Positions 1-12,810 of a stretch of 64,000 bases of DNA are shown one piece after another. The translations under genes were made by a program, and so were the position numbers. Below the pieces are notes generated by a model. The model did not search any database. It had not been told where the DNA came from and saw nothing but the letters and a program-made list of their open reading frames with translations. Every line of letters starts with the position of its first letter. Position 1 is the stretch's first letter. Source of the DNA: Geosiphon pyriformis (lineage: Eukaryota > Glomeromycota > Glomeromycetes > Archaeosporales > Geosiphonaceae); contig JAAOMT010000752.1 of NCBI GenBank assembly GCA_016748015.1, positions 256,976-320,975 on the forward strand, given 5' to 3'.

Positions 1-2167
1 TAATAACTCAGTAAAAATAAAGTGACCAAATAAATTACTTTGATTTTTAATTCATTTTCAAAGTTTTTAAAAATATTTTATTATCTTAATATTTTGAAAT
101 TAAAAAAAAACATTATTTTCATATATTTTTTATTAAAACTTATTTTCACAAGCTCAAAATTGCAAAAATCAAATTAAAAAGAATTTTTTTTCAATTTTTA
201 AAAATTCAATTATATCTCCATTTTATCATAACTTTTCAACAAATAATTCAAAAAGAAAGATTAAACACTACAAAAAAGCCTTGTATGCTAAAAATGTTTT
301 TAGCATACAATCGTGAAATAGTGAACTTTAATGCTAAATTTTTAAATTAGGAACGTGAGCGAAACGATATTTAATCTATTTGATAATGGATAAATAGAGC
401 TTAAATTCATGAACAATCTTGACATCTAAATTTATAATTTGTGAAATTTATACTTTATAATTTTTTATGAAAGCTAAAAAAAAACTCATCTTCCTTATTT
501 ATGCAAAAACTGGTTTATTATAACCCTTATTAACCTTGAATGTAAATGTAAATATTTTTTCTTTGATTGAAAATTATTTTGTAAGTTATGGCTTGTAGGC
601 TATAAAAAGAACCTGCCTAATAAATCTGATTTTGTTCTCTTTAGATATGTACTCAGTACCTCAACACTTGACAAATTTTTATAATTTATATCACTATTAA
701 AATTCAAATTATTTTAATTGGTATGGGATTTTTGGATAAAGCCTTGCTTAAAGTTTACATTTTACAAATGGTTTAAATCTAAATTCAATGTAAATTTTTA
801 AACTAATTTTATTTTATCAAATTGAAATATTATATTTTAATTTTATTATAAAGCAAGATTCCTTATTTATTCATAAACTCATCAGAAGTTTAAAATTAAA
901 CAGACCCTGATAGTAATTTTTTTATAAACTTGTATCATATTACAAAATATGCGATCAATGTTTTGTTTCTAAAGCTTAAAGTTATTTATTTATTTATTCA
1001 ATAGAAAGGTTTTCTAAAAACATTAATATTGTAATTAAACCAATAATAATTCCATTTTTGAGAACGTTTTAGTCCATATAACAGTTTCAAGCATTTTTTT
1101 ATCCTGACTCTAATTTCAATGATGAAAGTTCAAGTTTTCGTTTATAAGTTCAAATCATATAAATTATTTAACGTTGATAAAACCTTTAAAAGGTAAGCCA
1201 CTAAGAAAAATCATAGGTGATTTCTAAGATAAAGATTAACAAAGAAAATAAACAACATGTAAAAATATAAACATATATTAAGTACAAATAAAAGTAAAAT
1301 TTATTATCATTGATTTATATTAAAATTATATAAAACATTAAATTTATGACCTTTAAAATTTTTCAAAGAATACAATTGATCATTTTTTAAAATGATTGAT
1401 ATACATCTACAGTATAGTTTGATCTTTTTTTAAGATCAAACCTTATCATTCATTATCGGTTTAAATAAATAATACTACAAGAAATTAAAAATTGAAGCTG
1501 TTTTCTAGTTTGCCTCCTGAAATTTTTTAGATCTTAAAGTTACTAATATGCATTACTTGAGAGCACAACCTTTAAACTCCCTTTTGTTGAATCATTAATT
1601 TACTTGCCCAGAAAAGAAATACACGTTTTTACTACGAAATATAGGAAATTTCTGCTAAAATAATGGCGCTAACCTCTGGGTGTATACCCAATTTGGTTGC
1701 ACATATATTATCCCTTTATTGTATGATCATTTACATACAATCTGATTTTCATATCACAATAAACCCGAATAATTGTATCGTGTATACGTCAGTGTTTCCA
1801 ACACTCCCCGCGTAAATAATAGTAACTAATGTTTCCCGTCAGTCCTTTTAGGGATCATTTCCAGAATACCGGGCTCGCTGACGAAATTTTATAAAACATT
1901 CTACGGTCCATTTATCTTGGGCGGAATTTTAAATTTCTATAATTGACCAATTAAAGCTCAATAAATTTTTAATTCTCATTAAAAAAGTTAATTCAATTTT
2001 TAGAATGATGAAACCATGAATCAATGATTCCTCAGTTTTTTGACTAAATTGAACATTCTATACTCTGACATCGAAATTTATAAAGAGTTTGAAATGTTAA
2101 TTTTTTCGAGGTAAGGTTTCGCCCATATACTTTTTCTCTATAAAAAAAATCTTATATTCGATACCTC
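1..2167. other. AT-rich intergenic region
   Basis: No gene can be supported here. The sequence is mostly A/T homopolymer-rich. It becomes more mixed after about 1780 (a GC-richer patch near 1800-1900), as expected for the upstream region of the permease gene that follows. It contains one perfect short inverted repeat at 281-310, listed separately. Confidence 0.6.
281..310. repeat. Perfect 14-bp inverted repeat (hairpin)
   Basis: Two 14-base arms (281-294 and 297-310) are perfect reverse complements separated by 2 bases. The arm core is TATGCTAAAA. Transcribed, it would form a tight hairpin. No gene is adjacent, so its function is unknown. Confidence 0.8.
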
Positions 2168-4551
2168 ATGCAGAATACCCGAGACATTGATGTGTACTCA
2201 TGGATCTCCTTAAACATTTTCCTTCTAGTGATCTTATTCGTTGTATATCCCATTTCTGTACCTATTCCATTCACCGATAGACCTCCATTTCGACCCAAAA
2301 AACAATCTAACAAAAGAAATGTTCAAAGAAATCAATCTATCAAATCAGACTGTAAAGGTTACTCGATTCACCTTCCGTTGAATCTGGCTACAGCACCAAT
2401 CCTTGGGAGCTTAATCTTGTTGGCGACAACGTGTATTGATGCTCAGGTCGTGTTGAATGGATTTGTTGGCTCAGAAGGGATTCAACCATATAGTATCATG
2501 ATTTTATTTTATGCTTTGGTATGGTTTGGGAAACATTTGTTATCTGGGGGATGATTGCAGGTAGAAATTCCCCACTTTGATTTTAGTCCTTTTAAAACTA
2601 ACTATCCATCGATTATGCTTTTATCATGAAAATCAAAGGCCTATATTTGTATTAGTCTGGATATGACTGGATTCGTGGAATTCTGCGCCTACTGGTTTTC
2701 AAATCGTAGTGGTTCCGACGGCAAAAAACTTTTTACCTATTTTTTCATTTTGTTCAATATTATCACCGCTTTCACTAGTAATGATGTTACAATATTGGCT
2801 GGAACAAGTGAGTTAAAATTGGCTATTTTACATTTTATTGAAAAAATATAATTTGAAATTTTGGAATTTTCTAAAACAGCATTCCTGATCTATTTTACAC
2901 GTCTTGCCAATATCAATCCTCCCACGGCATTCTTGATTTCCGAGTTTCAGGCTGCGAATATAGGTAAACAAATTTTTAATGCATCTTCTAAAATTTTTAA
3001 TCAATTGACTCTATATTCATTTCTTTCTTTTGCTTTAGCGTCCATGCTTCTATACATTGGTAATCCTACCAATGTTGTCGTCGCCCAAGCTTACGACATC
3101 AGTTTTCTCAAATACAGTGCATGGATGACAATGCCAACAATAGTCTCAATCGTTGTGGCCTACATAATGCTTCGGATCGTATTTCGGCGCGTAAAATATA
3201 TTCCAGATGAAGTCCACACGCCAAAACGTCCTCCTCGGGAAGTATTGGTTTCCCCTAAAGGGGCCATTTTCGGATGTTTTGTACTTGCAGCTTGTATAGT
3301 GACCTTGATGGTCACTTCTTTCTCGGGGATTCAAGTTTGGAAAGTTACTTTACCATTCGCTGTTGCTATGCTTATCAAAGATACTTTTTATGATTTGTGG
3401 TTCGACAAGAAAAAAAGAAACTATTCGAAAGAACAGGAGCTAGAAACGGGAAACAATAAAGAAGGGAAAGAGCAGCCAGCTGAAGATTTAGAAGCTTTTG
3501 AAATGAAAAATACCGATAATACTATAGTATCAAAGGATCGAAAAGACAGAGCTTTATCAACTTCATTATCTACATCTACCACAATAGCTACAAGGTCGAT
3601 TGGTGTTAATTCAGATATGAACATTGAATCAGATCCTAAACGTCAATCTGGAGTAGATACAATTTCAAGTGAAAAAAAGGAACAATTAATCGATAAAATA
3701 GTAACCAATTCACAAACTTCAGATCATGAATCCGGGAACACTCTTGAGATTGCAACGGCAATACCATTTGAGCCAACGAAATCAAATGAAATTCCAATTT
3801 TTATTTGCGAAACCATTGAATCAACGGCCGCTCCTTTAATTGTTCGTGTTTCTTGGTTTCAACAAAAATTACCAACCGTTTATGGTGTGCTTATTCGTAT
3901 GCCAGGAGCTTTATTACCTTTTTCATTGGGAATGTTTGTACTTGTTGAAGGTATTCTCACTTTTAATTTGAATTATCAGGTTCTCTTTTGAGTATAGCGA
4001 TTAATTTAACATTTCTTTTCATCCTTTTTATTTTCACCATCGTATTCAAAGCACTTTCTTCATTGGGCTGGATAGCATTATTCGCTAAAGCCCTTAGCAA
4101 AATAACCCCAAGCTACATTCCTGCTATCTTCTCTATGGCGTTGATATCAATCATTTTATGTAATCTACTGAATAATCTTCCAATGACAGTACTCATGACA
4201 CGGGTTTTACAACACTCAAATTTTGCCAATGCTAGCCATGTAACACCTGTTATCATGAAAGGTTGCATTTTTGCGTTGATTATCGGGAGTAATGTCGGAG
4301 CTTGTTTCACAGTGTTTGGTGCTCTGGCTGGCATAATGTAAAGTATTTTTCAATTATTTTGATCTTTTCTAGAAACGATAATTCTCATAGATATCTCTCC
4401 CTATTTTTAATTTAGGTGGGATAAAATATTAAAGGATAAAGGAATCCCGATAACCTATTGGCAGTTCTTGCGATGGAATATATATGTCATGCCTTTGGTC
4501 GTTATAAGTTCCTGTGCGGTATTGATCTTTGAGTTGTATATTATATATTAG
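2168..4551 (+). CDS. ArsB/CitT-type ion permease, six exons
   Basis: Predicted integral membrane transporter of the ion transporter (ArsB/NhaD/CitT, SLC13-like) superfamily, probably moving an anion such as arsenite or a carboxylate across a membrane; the substrate cannot be told from sequence. Exons: 2168-2518, 2639-2807, 2880-2963, 3039-3950, 4052-4337, 4416-4551. They join in phase to about 645 aa. Family signatures are clear: SNDVTILAGT, GNPTNVVVAQAY, NNLPMTVLMTRVL and GSNVGACFTVFGALAG, within many hydrophobic segments. The first membrane segment is near residues 12-30. A long hydrophilic, Ser/Thr/Glu-rich loop (encoded about 3400-3830) separates the two halves, as in many fungal members, and may be regulatory. 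The intron at 2964-3038 is 75 nt and stop-free in frame. ATG 2168 is the first in frame and is followed by the conserved N-terminal half. The lipase-like gene follows about 320 bp downstream on the same strand. Confidence 0.85.
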
Positions 4552-4868
4552 CAGTGATGTTGAGTCAAAGGAAAAATTAAAATGTGGCAAGTAGCGCAGT
4601 TTTCATTAGATACATTTTCAATTAGAATAAAATTATATTGTATCATAATTTATTCAATGTAAAATTTTTGACGCTACCCAATTTCAAAATAGATCTGTCA
4701 AGCTGTTTTTGTTTATCTAACAAAATTACCTTTTACCGAGGACATTCTCCGCGTCGATCCAAAATGATAAGTTCAAGTATTTGTTCTTTGATACGTTCTC
4801 TTAACTAAACAAAGGCATTCTTTTCTTTCCTGCCTCTTTCTACGAGAGAATACCCTTGGGAAAAAAAT

Positions 4869-6198
4869 ATGGGACCAAGAAAAGATATGCTTTCGGTGAT
4901 TCCAAAATATAGTTTAAATTTTGTTTTCAAAGGAACTTTGGTAATATTAGGCCTATTTTTTTTGAGAAATACAATTTTATTGGTGGCAAATGGGGAAGTA
5001 ATTAAGAGACGAGCAGTTCAAAAAGATAATATACTTGGAATATCTGAGCAACAAATACATTCAAGAAACATTCAAGGCGTAATCAAACGCCGGCAAATTT
5101 TCGATGAAATCCCATTATTGGATGGGAATGATGATAATAAGAATGATGATAATAATCCCCTCATTCAGTCACCTTTAATCACCCCTCTCCCTGGAACAGT
5201 ACAAGATCCAAACCAAAATTTAGTGACTATATTCATTAGTCTGACCACATTTGCATATCGTGCTTATTGTGTGGGAGAGAAAACTTCAATTGACCAAAAT
5301 TTCCAAGGTACCTTGATGTTTTTTTTAGGAATCTCATTTTAATTCTATACTAAAAGTTATTATACATACCAGTCTCCTCGAACCTGGAGCAAGGCGTCCT
5401 AACATTCGCATTTCAAAGCGGCTCTCGTAGACTAGAAAATCTAAGACAATGGCCATTTGAAAACAACGACCTAGCCCCACTCACGGATTTTTCGGCCCCA
5501 TATAACGCCATGGTTCACGGTGAGTTGTATTTACAGTATCAGGCTAGTAAATCAACAGTCGACTCTTTGCTTGGTCAATCGTTGGATGTGCCTATTTTCT
5601 TTGCTGGTGAAGGATTGGGCGCAGGTATGTTAAATGGAAATATTTTTTCATCTTATTGAGGATTGATAAGTTAGGTGTTTAGAAATGAGCTCACCTTTTT
5701 TTTCACCTTGAACATAGTGTATGCCTTGTTTTCATTTATTTCATTTGTTATGCAGCGTCGGCAATATCTAAAAAGCCCAATCACTCTTATTACCTACGGT
5801 GAACCACGAGTTGGCAATGACGTATTTGCTGAATGGTTTAATTTTTGGAGTAGAAAATATAATGCCCCCGTTTACCGTTTCAGGTTAGAGCTAGATCGCA
5901 TTGCTAACTTCCCACCACGAACTTATGGCTATGTGCATCATGCTACTGAGTATTTGTTGAGCTCCCAGGTTGGGAATGTGTACGAATGTGATCGTCGAGA
6001 TCCGGTACGTGCTTCTAACCCATTTTATTTTGTGATCAAGGAAATTTATAAGTAATGGGTCTTGATTTTTTGACAATATTGTTAATCTTTTTTTAGGAAT
6101 GTGCTATTTCGAATAGAATTACTTCTTTGGAGACTATTCAGTACGGAGGATATTTTGGGATTGATGTTGGGAAATGTATTGGAAAGAATCTGTTTTAG
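4869..6198 (+). CDS. Class-3 lipase-like protein lacking the catalytic serine (copy 1)
   Basis: Four exons, 4869-5307, 5394-5624, 5718-6004 and 6097-6198, join in phase to 352 aa. Residues about 15-38 are hydrophobic, a signal peptide or membrane anchor, followed by a hydrophilic Asn/Asp-rich linker. The alpha/beta-hydrolase part shows AYRAYC, VPIFFAGEGLGA, ITYGEPRVGND, a D-R-I-A-N-F-P-P segment and GYVHHATEYLL. In class-3 lipases the elbow is GHSLG; here it is G-E-G-L-G, so the nucleophile Ser is Gly, while the Asp and His positions are kept. Family knowledge says such a protein should not hydrolyse esters by the usual route. A non-enzymatic role is inference. The junction at the elbow was checked by phase: donor after 5624 and acceptor before 5718 restore a normal lipase helix. 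Paralogues lie at 41.2 and 48.1 kb on the same strand. Confidence 0.8.
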
Positions 6199-9100
6199 CA
6201 AGATCTCTGGAAAAAAATTAATCAATGAAATTTAAGAGAAACTAACCATTTGACTGAATCACGAGAATGTTGTTGGAATTTTTTTTATTTTTTAAGATTT
6301 TACCCAAAGTTAGTTATCTTGTTTAAAATATTCTTATTTATTGGCAAGAAATTAAATAGCAATTTATTATGCTATAGATAGTTGAAAAGTTTTTTTTTTG
6401 AATTGGCTAATAAATCATATCACATGTGTATATTATTAAACTTTGGTTTATTGTTTGATTGATTTTCAAAAAATTAACAATATAATACAAATTTATAAAA
6501 ATAAAACTTTTTTAATATTTTATTAAACATATGATTCATAAAAATTTAAACGACCATTTTGTTTAATTTTTCTATTTTAGTAATTCTTATCTAAGATTTA
6601 TTAATCTTATTATATTTTAAAATTAATCATAATTTAATCAAATGATTTTTTAATTATCTTCAACTTAATAAAATATAATTAATTTATAATTAAATCAATA
6701 ATGTTTTTTTAAAAAATAATAATGTACATTATTATTTATTTTGTTAATTGCAATTATTTTATTAAAAAAATTTTTTTTTTTTTACAGAAATAGGTTAAAA
6801 TCAATCAAATTAATTATCAATTAAAATAACATTATAATATAAAATTTATTAATAAAACCATTATTAAATTATTTTAAGTAATTAGTTTTTTATTTTTATA
6901 ATTTATAACCAAATAATAAATTTTTTATTAAATATTATTAATTTTTATTTACTATTAACTTATTTTATTAAAAGTTAATTATTATTATTGAATTACTTTA
7001 AAAAAATTTATTTCAAGTAATAAATATAGATATAGAAAATCTCGTACATTTGTATAGTTGTGCATTCTGTTGATTCTAATTTGAATAAAGTATAATCATG
7101 TAAATAATTAATAATAACCTTCATAAATTGTTAATGTAATCTTTTTCAATTATATTATACACTTTTAGTTAAACTTTAAAAATTAATAATTTTTCCAAGT
7201 TTATTTACATTTGAAAATAATAATGATAATTTTAGTTTCAAAAAATATTATATATTACCATATTTACAAATATTGTTATTTTTAATAGTTATAAATATAA
7301 TGTATTAAATTCAGTAAATCATTAACTATACAACACATTTTTTTCTTTTTAAATATTAATACTTTATTTTAAAACCATGCATTTTAGTTATTGGTATGAT
7401 TTTGAGCAATATGTTTTAATACACCAAATGAAAGAATGGTAAAATTATTATCAATATCAATATCAATATCAAAAAGAGTTATAAAATTAATTTATTAAAA
7501 ACATGTTGCTTAATTAAACTTTTTTAAATTTAAACTTATAATTCTCAAGTTTTTTACAATTATCACAAATTAACAGATTTTTTAAATAATTGAGCAAGTT
7601 ATTAACATAGCTGTTGATTTAATTATTTACTTAATTATTAATCTAATTATTAAACTTAATTATCAACATAATTATTAATCTGAATGTTAATTTTTATATA
7701 AAAAATGCGGTTTAAAACATAAAGTATTAATTTTTTGCTTGTTTATTATTTTTAATAGCAAACTATTTTTTTACTTTCAAATTAATGTATATTTTTGGTA
7801 ATTTTCAAGTTTGATTATTTTAAAATTGGTTTTATTGATATTTTTTATTGAATATTTTAAGAGTTTTCATATAAAATTTTGATTTCCTTGTTATTTAATT
7901 TAATAACTGAATATAATTTGTTAGAAATACTGTTTTCTTAAAAAATGTAAAATATTATTTGAATTTACAAAGACTAATTATTTCAAAATTGGTGATTAAG
8001 TTTCGTGTTTTTTAGCACGTTATTTATATTACTTAATTTTTTAAAATTTAAAATTTAAAAAATTTGCATCTTTTAAAATTAATAACCAGATTAATTTAAG
8101 AACTTAATTTTTAAAGTTTTCATTAAATTTTAAGATTTTATAATATATTTAAAACATTGTACTAAATGCCAAATTTTATTATTACTATTTATTATGATTT
8201 CGAAGTAAAACAAAAATATTTAATATTATTTAGGTTTATTTTTAAGATTATTAGTCAAAAAGTTTTTTTTTAATTAATTAACATTATTTTTAATTATTAA
8301 TTTATTTTTATTTTATAAATATAAATTATTTTTCTATTATATTATAATTTATTAACAATTATATGTGTACAATTTTTTATTCTTAACAAAACATTTAATT
8401 TGATTGACACCAATTAATTTTTTTTATTCTATTTATTTTACTTTACTAATTTTCGTCAGTTTACTTTATTAAAATAGTTGTTTTTTAATAAAATCAAAAT
8501 ATAATTTTGGATTTTATTAATTATTAATTTTTATTAAAAGTAATAAACAAAACAATTGTGAATATATTTTGAAATGAATAAACAAATGAATAAAATATGA
8601 GATCTTAATTTCGAAATAATATTAGTTAAATAAATATACATTAAAAAGACTAAAAAATAATTTTTTTCGCCTAAAATTAAAATCATTAAATGCATTAAAA
8701 AATATTTTGATGAATTTTTAATACAAATAAAATTATTTTTGTTGATAAATAATTTATTAAAATTATTATTGTAAGAATAATTTTAAAATTTATTATCATA
8801 TATATGATTTAATAAGATAAAAGGAATTAATAAACTATTTTAAATTTTGATCGAAAAAATTAATTTATTTAAAAATCAGTAAAATAGTTTGGTTTAATTA
8901 AAAATTATAATGTGAATCAAAAAAAAGATTAATTTGATTTATTAAATTTATAATTAAACCAATGAAACAAATTCTTTTTATATATAAAAACTAGATTTCA
9001 TTTGCAAGAAACGTAATATTTTTAAAATACTGAATGTAACGTTCAGATTTATTTATTGGAAATGAAATTATTTAAGCATTATATTTAATGAGTATTTACA

Positions 9101-9344
9101 TATATTTTTAGAGTTTAAATACATTAATAAATAGTAGGTGATATGTCCCTTAATATTTAAAAGTTTTATTTGGAATTATAATTAAGAATCTGAAGGTTTT
9201 CCTTTAAAGCATCCAAAGTTAGTTTAAACCGAGAGCTAACGAAAACAAGAAACTAAAAGCGGTTCTTTAATAAAATTCTTAGTTTTAGTACACAAAGAGT
9301 TTTCATTTCTTTGTAGAACAACAATAAACATAAAACTACTTGAT
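6199..9344. other. AT-rich block without recognisable gene
   Basis: About 3 kb of very AT-rich sequence with dense stops in all frames and runs of TTAATTATTAA-like words. The stretch near 7590-7690 resembles stretches near 39.1 and 63.55 kb (see findings). It is probably degraded repeat DNA. No open frame or RNA gene could be supported. Confidence 0.6.
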
Positions 9345-9514
9345 TAGGCAATGACAATGAGATCATGAGGAACTTGTTTGGCGTATTTCTTTGTGTCCCC
9401 GTAGCCACTTAAACCTATTTAGTATAATTTATAGCGAATCATAGTTTGATGAATAAAGACCACTTTTTAAGATTAATAAATTGATTTTTTTACTATGTGA
9501 ACACAGAGAAACAA

Positions 9515-9522
9515 TATAAATA
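9515..9522 (+). promoter_or_regulatory. TATA box of kinase copy 1
   Basis: TATAAATA lies about 115 nt upstream of the kinase ATG. The same motif sits at the same distance in the inverted copy (16947-16954), so the core promoter was duplicated with the gene and is conserved between the copies. Confidence 0.55.
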
Positions 9523-9636
9523 AGAACTCCGCGTTTAAACAAATTACTTTTTAAACGTACTATCAAATAAACATTTTCAAAAAAAACCCTCTTCAAATAA
9601 TAATCTATTTACATTTTATCCGTACTTATTCATACC

Positions 9637-11090
9637 ATGGAAAACAAAGAAATTAAAAGAATATCTCGTCTAGAATCTCATGATTGCAATGAGTGTGAAA
9701 AATGTCAAGAGAGCATTAAAGATAATAGTAATAATAGGTGTAGTGCATGCCATTTCATATTTTTTTGAAAAACTTTATAAGAACTTTTCAAGCGGCAATA
9801 ACGAAGTTGATGTATTAATTAAGAATCCAATATATTTTCCACCTAATAAGAATAATTTTAACTTTGGTGATGTTCTTAACTATGAATGGATTCCATGGGA
9901 GCGTTTGTCGTATGTCAATGAAATTGCTAAAGGAGGGTTCGGTATAATTTATAAAGCAACATGGATTGATGGATTAATTGATCCAGAAAGTATAAAACAT
10001 CATCGTGAAATGGAATATAAAAGGAGAAGATGGGGAGTAGAGAAAGTAGCAATAAAAGTTATAAAAACGAACAGTGAAGAAGTGCTTAAAGAGGTAAACA
10101 AACTATTATTATTGTTTATATTTATCTAAAATTCATTTTTTATTAATTCATATTCAATTAATTCCTATTTACCTATTATTTATTAACTGTATATTATCGT
10201 TTATTTACTTTTTTACACTGTGTCGTTGATAGTTAAATATTCAAAGAGCTATTTTAATTAATAACAAGGGTATGAATTGTATCTCTTCAATGTATGGAAT
10301 TACGCAAAACGCTGAAACACTCGAGTATGGAATTGTGATGCCCTTTGCTAAATTTGGAGATATGCGAAAATATTTATCAACAAAATTTTATTCTATAAGT
10401 TGGTCTGGTAAATTAAGAAATGCGTATTTAATAGCTGGCGGACTTTCACAAATTCATTCTTTTGGTATGGTTCATTGTGACTTACACTCGGGCAACATTC
10501 TACAATATGGCTATGACGAGGTATATATTGGAGACCTCGGATTATGTCAACCAGTAAAAAATGAAGCAACAACAACAACAGAGGAAAAAAAGATATATGG
10601 AGTGATTCCATACATTCCACCAGAGGTTTTAAGAGGAGAAAAGTTTACAACAGCTGGTGATATTTATAGTTTTGCCATGTTATTATGGGAATTATCAACA
10701 GGAAAGCCTCCCTTTTATGATTGTAACCATGATCATATTCTTATAATGGCTATTTTAAATGGTCAAAGACCTAAGATTACTTCCCCACTTATTCCACCTT
10801 GTATTGTCAAAATAATTGTAAAGTGTTGGGATCCTAATCCTGAGAATCGTCCTACTGCTGATGAAGTATGGCATAAGTTGATGGAACTTAGGAAGATGTA
10901 TGAACGGTTTAGAGATAAGAATTCTACAGATGAGGAGTTAGGTCCTCAGTTTCTAGAATCAGAGAAATACTTAGAAGAAATGGCAGAAAGTGACGACTCA
11001 ACGACAACAACAACAACTCGCATTCATCAAGGAGCAGTTTATACAAGTCGTGTTTTAACTTTGCAAATGATTGATTTTTCTGAAGGTTAG
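9637..11090 (+). pseudogene. TKL/RIPK-like protein kinase, copy 1, frameshifted in exon 1
   Basis: Two exons, 9637-10093 and 10233-11090. The N-terminus has a Cys-rich motif (HDCNECEKCQ), then a protein kinase domain: G-loop KGGFGIIYKATW, VAIK lysine, catalytic loop HCDLHSGN (HRD Arg replaced by Cys), DLG in place of DFG, and PPE in place of APE. It ends with a 'GAVYTSRVL' tail typical of expanded Glomeromycotina kinases. A run of seven T (9760-9766) stands where the inverted copy has six. The extra T shifts the frame after HFIFF and gives an immediate stop, and the rest of exon 1 is open in the next frame. The phase-0 intron joins LKE to LNIQR. It is either a recent pseudogene or a homopolymer sequencing error. 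All catalytic residues downstream are intact, which favours a very young lesion or an error. Confidence 0.75.
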
Positions 11091-11770
11091 TTTATTTAAT
11101 TTAGAAAGAATTAATTTATTTGATTTAATTATTATACAGTATATTAAAAAAATACATTTAATTTACATTACTATTTTAAAAGAATTAGTGTTTCTCCCTA
11201 AAGGTAAGAAATTGAAAAAAAGTTTAAATATAATTATGTAATTTACATTATAATATTTTAAATGGTTATTTTCCTATTTATTTTATATTAGACGACGCTT
11301 AATATATCTAATCGTGATCGGGTATCTTTATTTTCCCATTCGTAAGTACGTTAACTCTATAATGCGATTAATTTTATTACTTGGTTAATCTTTTCATAAG
11401 GGATATTGTCTAAATAGTTTTTATCGTTATTATATTTTAAATTATATTAATGATAATGTTGTTAGATTTATTTCAATTAATTTATTATAAAGAGTATTCT
11501 CTCACCTAAAAAATAATATTCAAACAAATATTTTCAGGAGGAACTATAATAAAAAAAAAGGATTCATATTTATAATATTGATTAAACAAATCAATTAAAC
11601 TTGAAAGTTTTATAAGTGAAAGTTAAAATGTGGTGAAGGTCTTTATTTTATTAACAACTTTATGAATCAATGAAAGTTTTTTTAGAAAAGCAATCAACTA
11701 AACATTTATTTAATAATCTTTTTAAATTTTAATAAAAATAAGATCACAATTGATTTTAATGTGAAAGAAA

Positions 11771-12368
11771 GAGTTAATGAATTTAGATAATTTTAAATAC
11801 ATTTTAAATGTGTTGCGCATATAATTAAATTAAGAGTAAATATCAATTAGTATCTGTTTTATTTAGTAGTTATCTAAATTATTAGGTTTTTTCTATTAAA
11901 AATGTAATTGAAAAATATGTAAATAAGCAATAGAAAAATTTTAATTTCTTGATTTATATATCGGATTAATTTATTTCAATGATATTATTAAAACTTGAAC
12001 ATATAACTAAATATGTTTAGTTAAATTCCTGAATTTGGGATCAAAAAAGATTATATGACNNNNNNNNNNNNNNNNNNNNGAGTTAATGAATTTAGATAAT
12101 TTTAAATACATTTTAAATGTGTTGCGCATATAATTAAATTAAGAGTAAATATCAATTAGTATCTGTTTTATTTAGTAGTTATCTAAATTATTAGGTTTTT
12201 TCTATTAAAAATGTAATTGAAAAATATGTAAATAAGCAATAGAAAAATTTTAATTTCTTGATTTATATATCGGATTAATTTATTTCAATGATATTATTAA
12301 AACTTGAACATATAACTAAATATGTTTAGTTAAATTCCTGAATTTGGGATCAAAAAAGATTATATGAC
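11771..12368. repeat. 289-bp exact direct repeat around 20 N (assembly gap 12060-12079)
   Basis: Bases 11771-12059 and 12080-12368 read the same, both beginning GAGTTAATGAATTTAG and ending TTATATGAC, with exactly 20 N between. This is the pattern of two contig ends that overlap but were scaffolded rather than merged. The duplication is most likely artificial. Confidence 0.9.
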
Positions 12369-12771
12369 ATTTTTTATAAATAATATACATGAATAATATA
12401 TTATGTAATTAGGTTTTTTACTCACTAATTAACAACTTCATATTTCTCATATTTTTTTAGCATGTTCTTTTAAAAATAAAGCTAGGAGTTGAGTTTATTA
12501 GTTAGTTTTTGTTTATAGCTCTTTGAAAAATTTGTGCACAGTTGATTAATTTAAATCTAATTACTTAAACCAATACAAATAAAAACAATAAAAAAATGAT
12601 TAAAGCTCAATATTTAAAAGTAAGTTCACCCAAAAAAAATTATCAGATATTTATATAATTTACCTATAATTAATAAATCAAAAAATTCAAAGTATGTATA
12701 TTTTTCAGTTGAATTAGTAGATGTAAATCAAAATTAAAAATTCGTTATAAAATAAAAATTAAAAGAAAAAA

Positions 12772-12772
<1 letters not shown>

Positions 12773-12810
<38 letters not shown>
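12773..12810. repeat. (ATT)n microsatellite
   Basis: About 12 units of ATT within the AT-rich spacer; no coding role. Confidence 0.9.

Larger units (their letters stand above)
9345..11640 (+). repeat. Left arm of large inverted duplication carrying a kinase gene
   Basis: This segment matches the reverse complement of about 14840-17117: promoter, two-exon kinase gene and 3' flank. Shared landmarks include the TTTGGCGTATTTCTTTGTG stretch upstream, the TATAAATA box, a coding region that is almost the same, and downstream stretches such as CGATCACGATTAG (as read in the right arm). The similarity fades in AT-rich sequence at both ends, so limits are approximate. Confidence 0.85.

Noticed and set aside
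1140-1165. tRNA-like B-box match (GTTCAAATC)
   Set aside because: No A-box at the right distance and no acceptor or anticodon stems; a chance match in AT-rich sequence.
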